Below are positions 4,490-5,700 of a stretch of DNA of 5,700 bases, in pieces. The notes under the pieces were generated by a model, which was not told where the DNA came from, did not search any database, and was given only the letters and a program-made list of their open reading frames with translations. Position 1 is the stretch's first letter, and every line of letters begins with the position of its first letter. The position numbers and the translations under genes were made by a program. Where the stretch lies: contig URNF01000123.1 of assembly GCA_900549155.1 (NCBI GenBank), positions 1-5,700 of the forward strand, read 5' to 3'. This DNA comes from an uncultured Oscillospiraceae bacterium (lineage in GTDB: Bacteria > Bacillota > Clostridia > Oscillospirales > Acutalibacteraceae).

Positions 4490-4666
4490 TTATTTGAATT
4501 TTCTCTTGCGCGCCGCTTCCGATTTCTTTTTACGTTTCACGGACGGCTTCTCGTAATGCTCTCTTTTGCGCACCTCAGCCAAAACGCCGGAACGCGCACA
4601 GGATTTTTTCCATCTGCGCAGGGCGCTGTCCAAGGTCTCGTTTTCTCTTACGCGAACTTCTGCCAT
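4490..4666 (-). CDS. rpsU: Small ribosomal subunit protein bS21
   Basis: A 58-residue, very basic protein with the bS21 pattern: MAEVRVRENETLDSALRRWKK at the N-terminus, then CARSGVLAEVRKREHYEKPSVKRKKKSEAARKR. bS21 sits on the 30S platform near the 16S rRNA 3' end and assists initiation. The ATG at 4666 is chosen over an upstream in-frame ATG at 4723. GAGGGAGGG (4674-4682) lies just before it, the protein family begins at MAEV, and the ATG at 4723 would lie upstream of the predicted transcription start. It has its own perfect promoter and a hairpin directly after the stop, so it can be expressed as a short abundant transcript. Confidence 0.97.
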   Translation of the reverse strand: MAEVRVRENETLDSALRRWKKSCARSGVLAEVRKREHYEKPSVKRKKKSEAARKRKFK

Positions 4667-4714
4667 AATCGATTCCCTCCCTCCGCTGACAAGCAGGGGT
4701 TTTTCATACATGCT

Positions 4715-4743
4715 ATTATACAATACCGAAAAGGCTCTGTCAA
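4715..4743 (-). promoter_or_regulatory. Perfect sigma-A promoter of rpsU
   Basis: On the minus strand TTGACA (4738-4743) and TATAAT (4715-4720) match consensus at all 12 positions with a 17-base spacer. The -35 box begins 3 bases after the leuS stop. Predicted transcription starts near 4708, giving a leader of about 42 nt before the rpsU ATG. This is the strongest promoter in the window, fitting a ribosomal protein gene. Confidence 0.93.
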
Positions 4744-4746
4744 GAA

Positions 4747-5700
4747 TTATTTTGCAACAATATTCACCAATTTGCCTTTGATATAAATTTCCTTGACGAC
4801 CGTCTTTCCGGCAAGCTCTGCCGCGACCCGCTCATTTGCCTTCGCGGCGGCGATGGCGTCCTCGGCGGAAATCTCGGGATCGACCGTCAGCTTTGCGCGG
4901 ATCTTGCCGCACACCTGCACGACGATCTCCACCGTGTCTTCCTTGCAACATGCCGGGTCAAACTGCGGCCAGCTCTGCGCGGCGACCGTGCCGCCCATGT
5001 GCTGCTGTTCCCAGATCTCCTCGGTCATGTGCGGAGCAAAGGGGTTGAGCAGGGTGAGCAGCACGCGCAGCTCGCCGCGCGTCACGCCGCCCGCCGCATA
5101 GAAATCGTTGAGCAGCGCCATCATGGCGGCAATGGCGGTGTTGAACTTCAGATTTTCGATGTCCTCGTCCACCTTGCGGATGGTCTTGTGCACCGCCGAC
5201 AGCAGCGCCGGACGGATGTCCTCCTGCGGCAGCAGCTGCTCCTGCAGTGCCCACACGCGTTCCAAGAACCGACGGCTGCCGCGGATGCTGGCGTTGGACC
5301 AGGGCGCGGCTTTTTCAAAGTCGCCGATGAACATTTCATACACACGCAGCGTGTCCGCGCCGTATTCCGCAACGATCTCGTCCGGATTGACAACATTGCC
5401 GCGCGATTTGGACATTTTTTCGCCGTTTTCGCCGAGGATCATGCCGTGACTCGTGCGCTTGGCATACGGCTCGGGCGTGGACACCACGCCGATGTCATAG
5501 AGGAATTTGTGCCAAAAACGGCTGTACAGCAGATGCAGCGTCGTGTGCTCCATGCCGCCGTTATACCAGTTGACGGGCATCCAATAGTCAAGCGCCTCTT
5601 TGGACGCCAGCGCCTTGTCGTTCTTCGGATCGGTATAGCGCAGGAAATACCACGACGAACCCGCCCACTGTGGCATCGTGTCGGTCTCGCGCTTGGCGGG
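4747..5700 (-). CDS. leuS: Leucyl-tRNA synthetase, C-terminal 317 residues (partial)
   Basis: Class I synthetase that attaches leucine to tRNA-Leu. Only the 3' part is in the window: translation is open to the right edge, and the HIGH motif and editing domain are off-window. The visible part opens PAKRETDTMPQWAGSSWYF, followed by YNGGMEHTTLHLLYSRFWHKFLYDIG, which closes the catalytic core. The KMSKS ATP-binding loop (GEKMSKSRGNVVNPDE) is at 5404-5418. An alpha-helical anticodon-binding region (PWSNASIRGSRRFLERVW onward) is followed by the compact C-terminal domain (VQVCGKIRAKLTV...EIYIKGKLVNIVAK). The gene ends with TAA at 4747-4749, and no terminator separates it from the rpsU promoter. All expected motifs are intact. 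Confidence 0.98.
   Translation of the reverse strand, partial: PAKRETDTMPQWAGSSWYFLRYTDPKNDKALASKEALDYWMPVNWYNGGMEHTTLHLLYSRFWHKFLYDIGVVSTPEPYAKRTSHGMILGENGEKMSKSRGNVVNPDEIVAEYGADTLRVYEMFIGDFEKAAPWSNASIRGSRRFLERVWALQEQLLPQEDIRPALLSAVHKTIRKVDEDIENLKFNTAIAAMMALLNDFYAAGGVTRGELRVLLTLLNPFAPHMTEEIWEQQHMGGTVAAQSWPQFDPACCKEDTVEIVVQVCGKIRAKLTVDPEISAEDAIAAAKANERVAAELAGKTVVKEIYIKGKLVNIVAK

Noticed and set aside
1..5700. CRISPR array, insertion sequence or phage/defence system
   Set aside because: No regularly spaced direct repeats, transposase, integrase, terminal repeats or known defence domains were seen; the window reads as ordinary core chromosome.

Overview
The window looks like chromosomal core sequence from an endospore-forming, fairly GC-rich member of the Clostridia (Bacillota), probably Oscillospiraceae/Ruminococcaceae-like. 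The evidence is a SpoIIR homologue, an EF-P gene followed by a CD1247-type protein, a YqeG phosphatase followed by a TIM-barrel protein, bS21 next to leuS, strong AGGAGG-type ribosome binding sites and TTGACA/TATAAT promoters. The assignment is by family resemblance only; no search was run.

Layout. The left edge (1-58, minus) is the 5' part of tRNA-Lys(CUU) with its own promoter (TTGACA-17-TAGTAT). Next is spoIIR (146-742, minus), with a plausible sigma-F-type promoter only about 30 bases upstream of its start. A 239-base divergent region separates it from a plus-strand pair: a PadR regulator (982-1302) and an overlapping DUF1700/HAAS membrane-protein gene. The latter is cut by one in-frame TAA, leaving a 59-residue N-terminal ORF (1295-1474) and an in-frame membrane remainder ending at 1891. 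A dyad over the padR -10 box suggests autoregulation.

A perfect hairpin with T-runs on both sides (1901-1934) ends this operon and the convergent minus-strand one. From 1946 to the right edge every gene is on the minus strand. In transcription order these are leuS (partial, 3' end only), rpsU, yqeG, a Nfo-like TIM-barrel protein, efp, and a CD1247-like acidic zinc-ribbon protein. rpsU has a perfect consensus promoter directly after the leuS stop and a strong hairpin after its own stop. yqeG and the TIM-barrel gene overlap by ATGA and have no obvious promoter of their own, so they probably depend on read-through from rpsU. efp has a good sigma-A promoter and forms a two-gene operon with the CD1247-like gene.

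The genes serve translation (tRNA-Lys, LeuS, bS21, EF-P), sporulation signalling (SpoIIR) and probably envelope or stress sensing (PadR/DUF1700). I see no mobile element, CRISPR array, phage gene or clearly new multi-gene system. The points most worth a second look are the in-frame stop in the DUF1700 gene, the padR operator, the spoIIR promoter that fixes its start, the altered metal site in the TIM-barrel protein, and the Cys/Asp-rich cluster in the CD1247-like protein.
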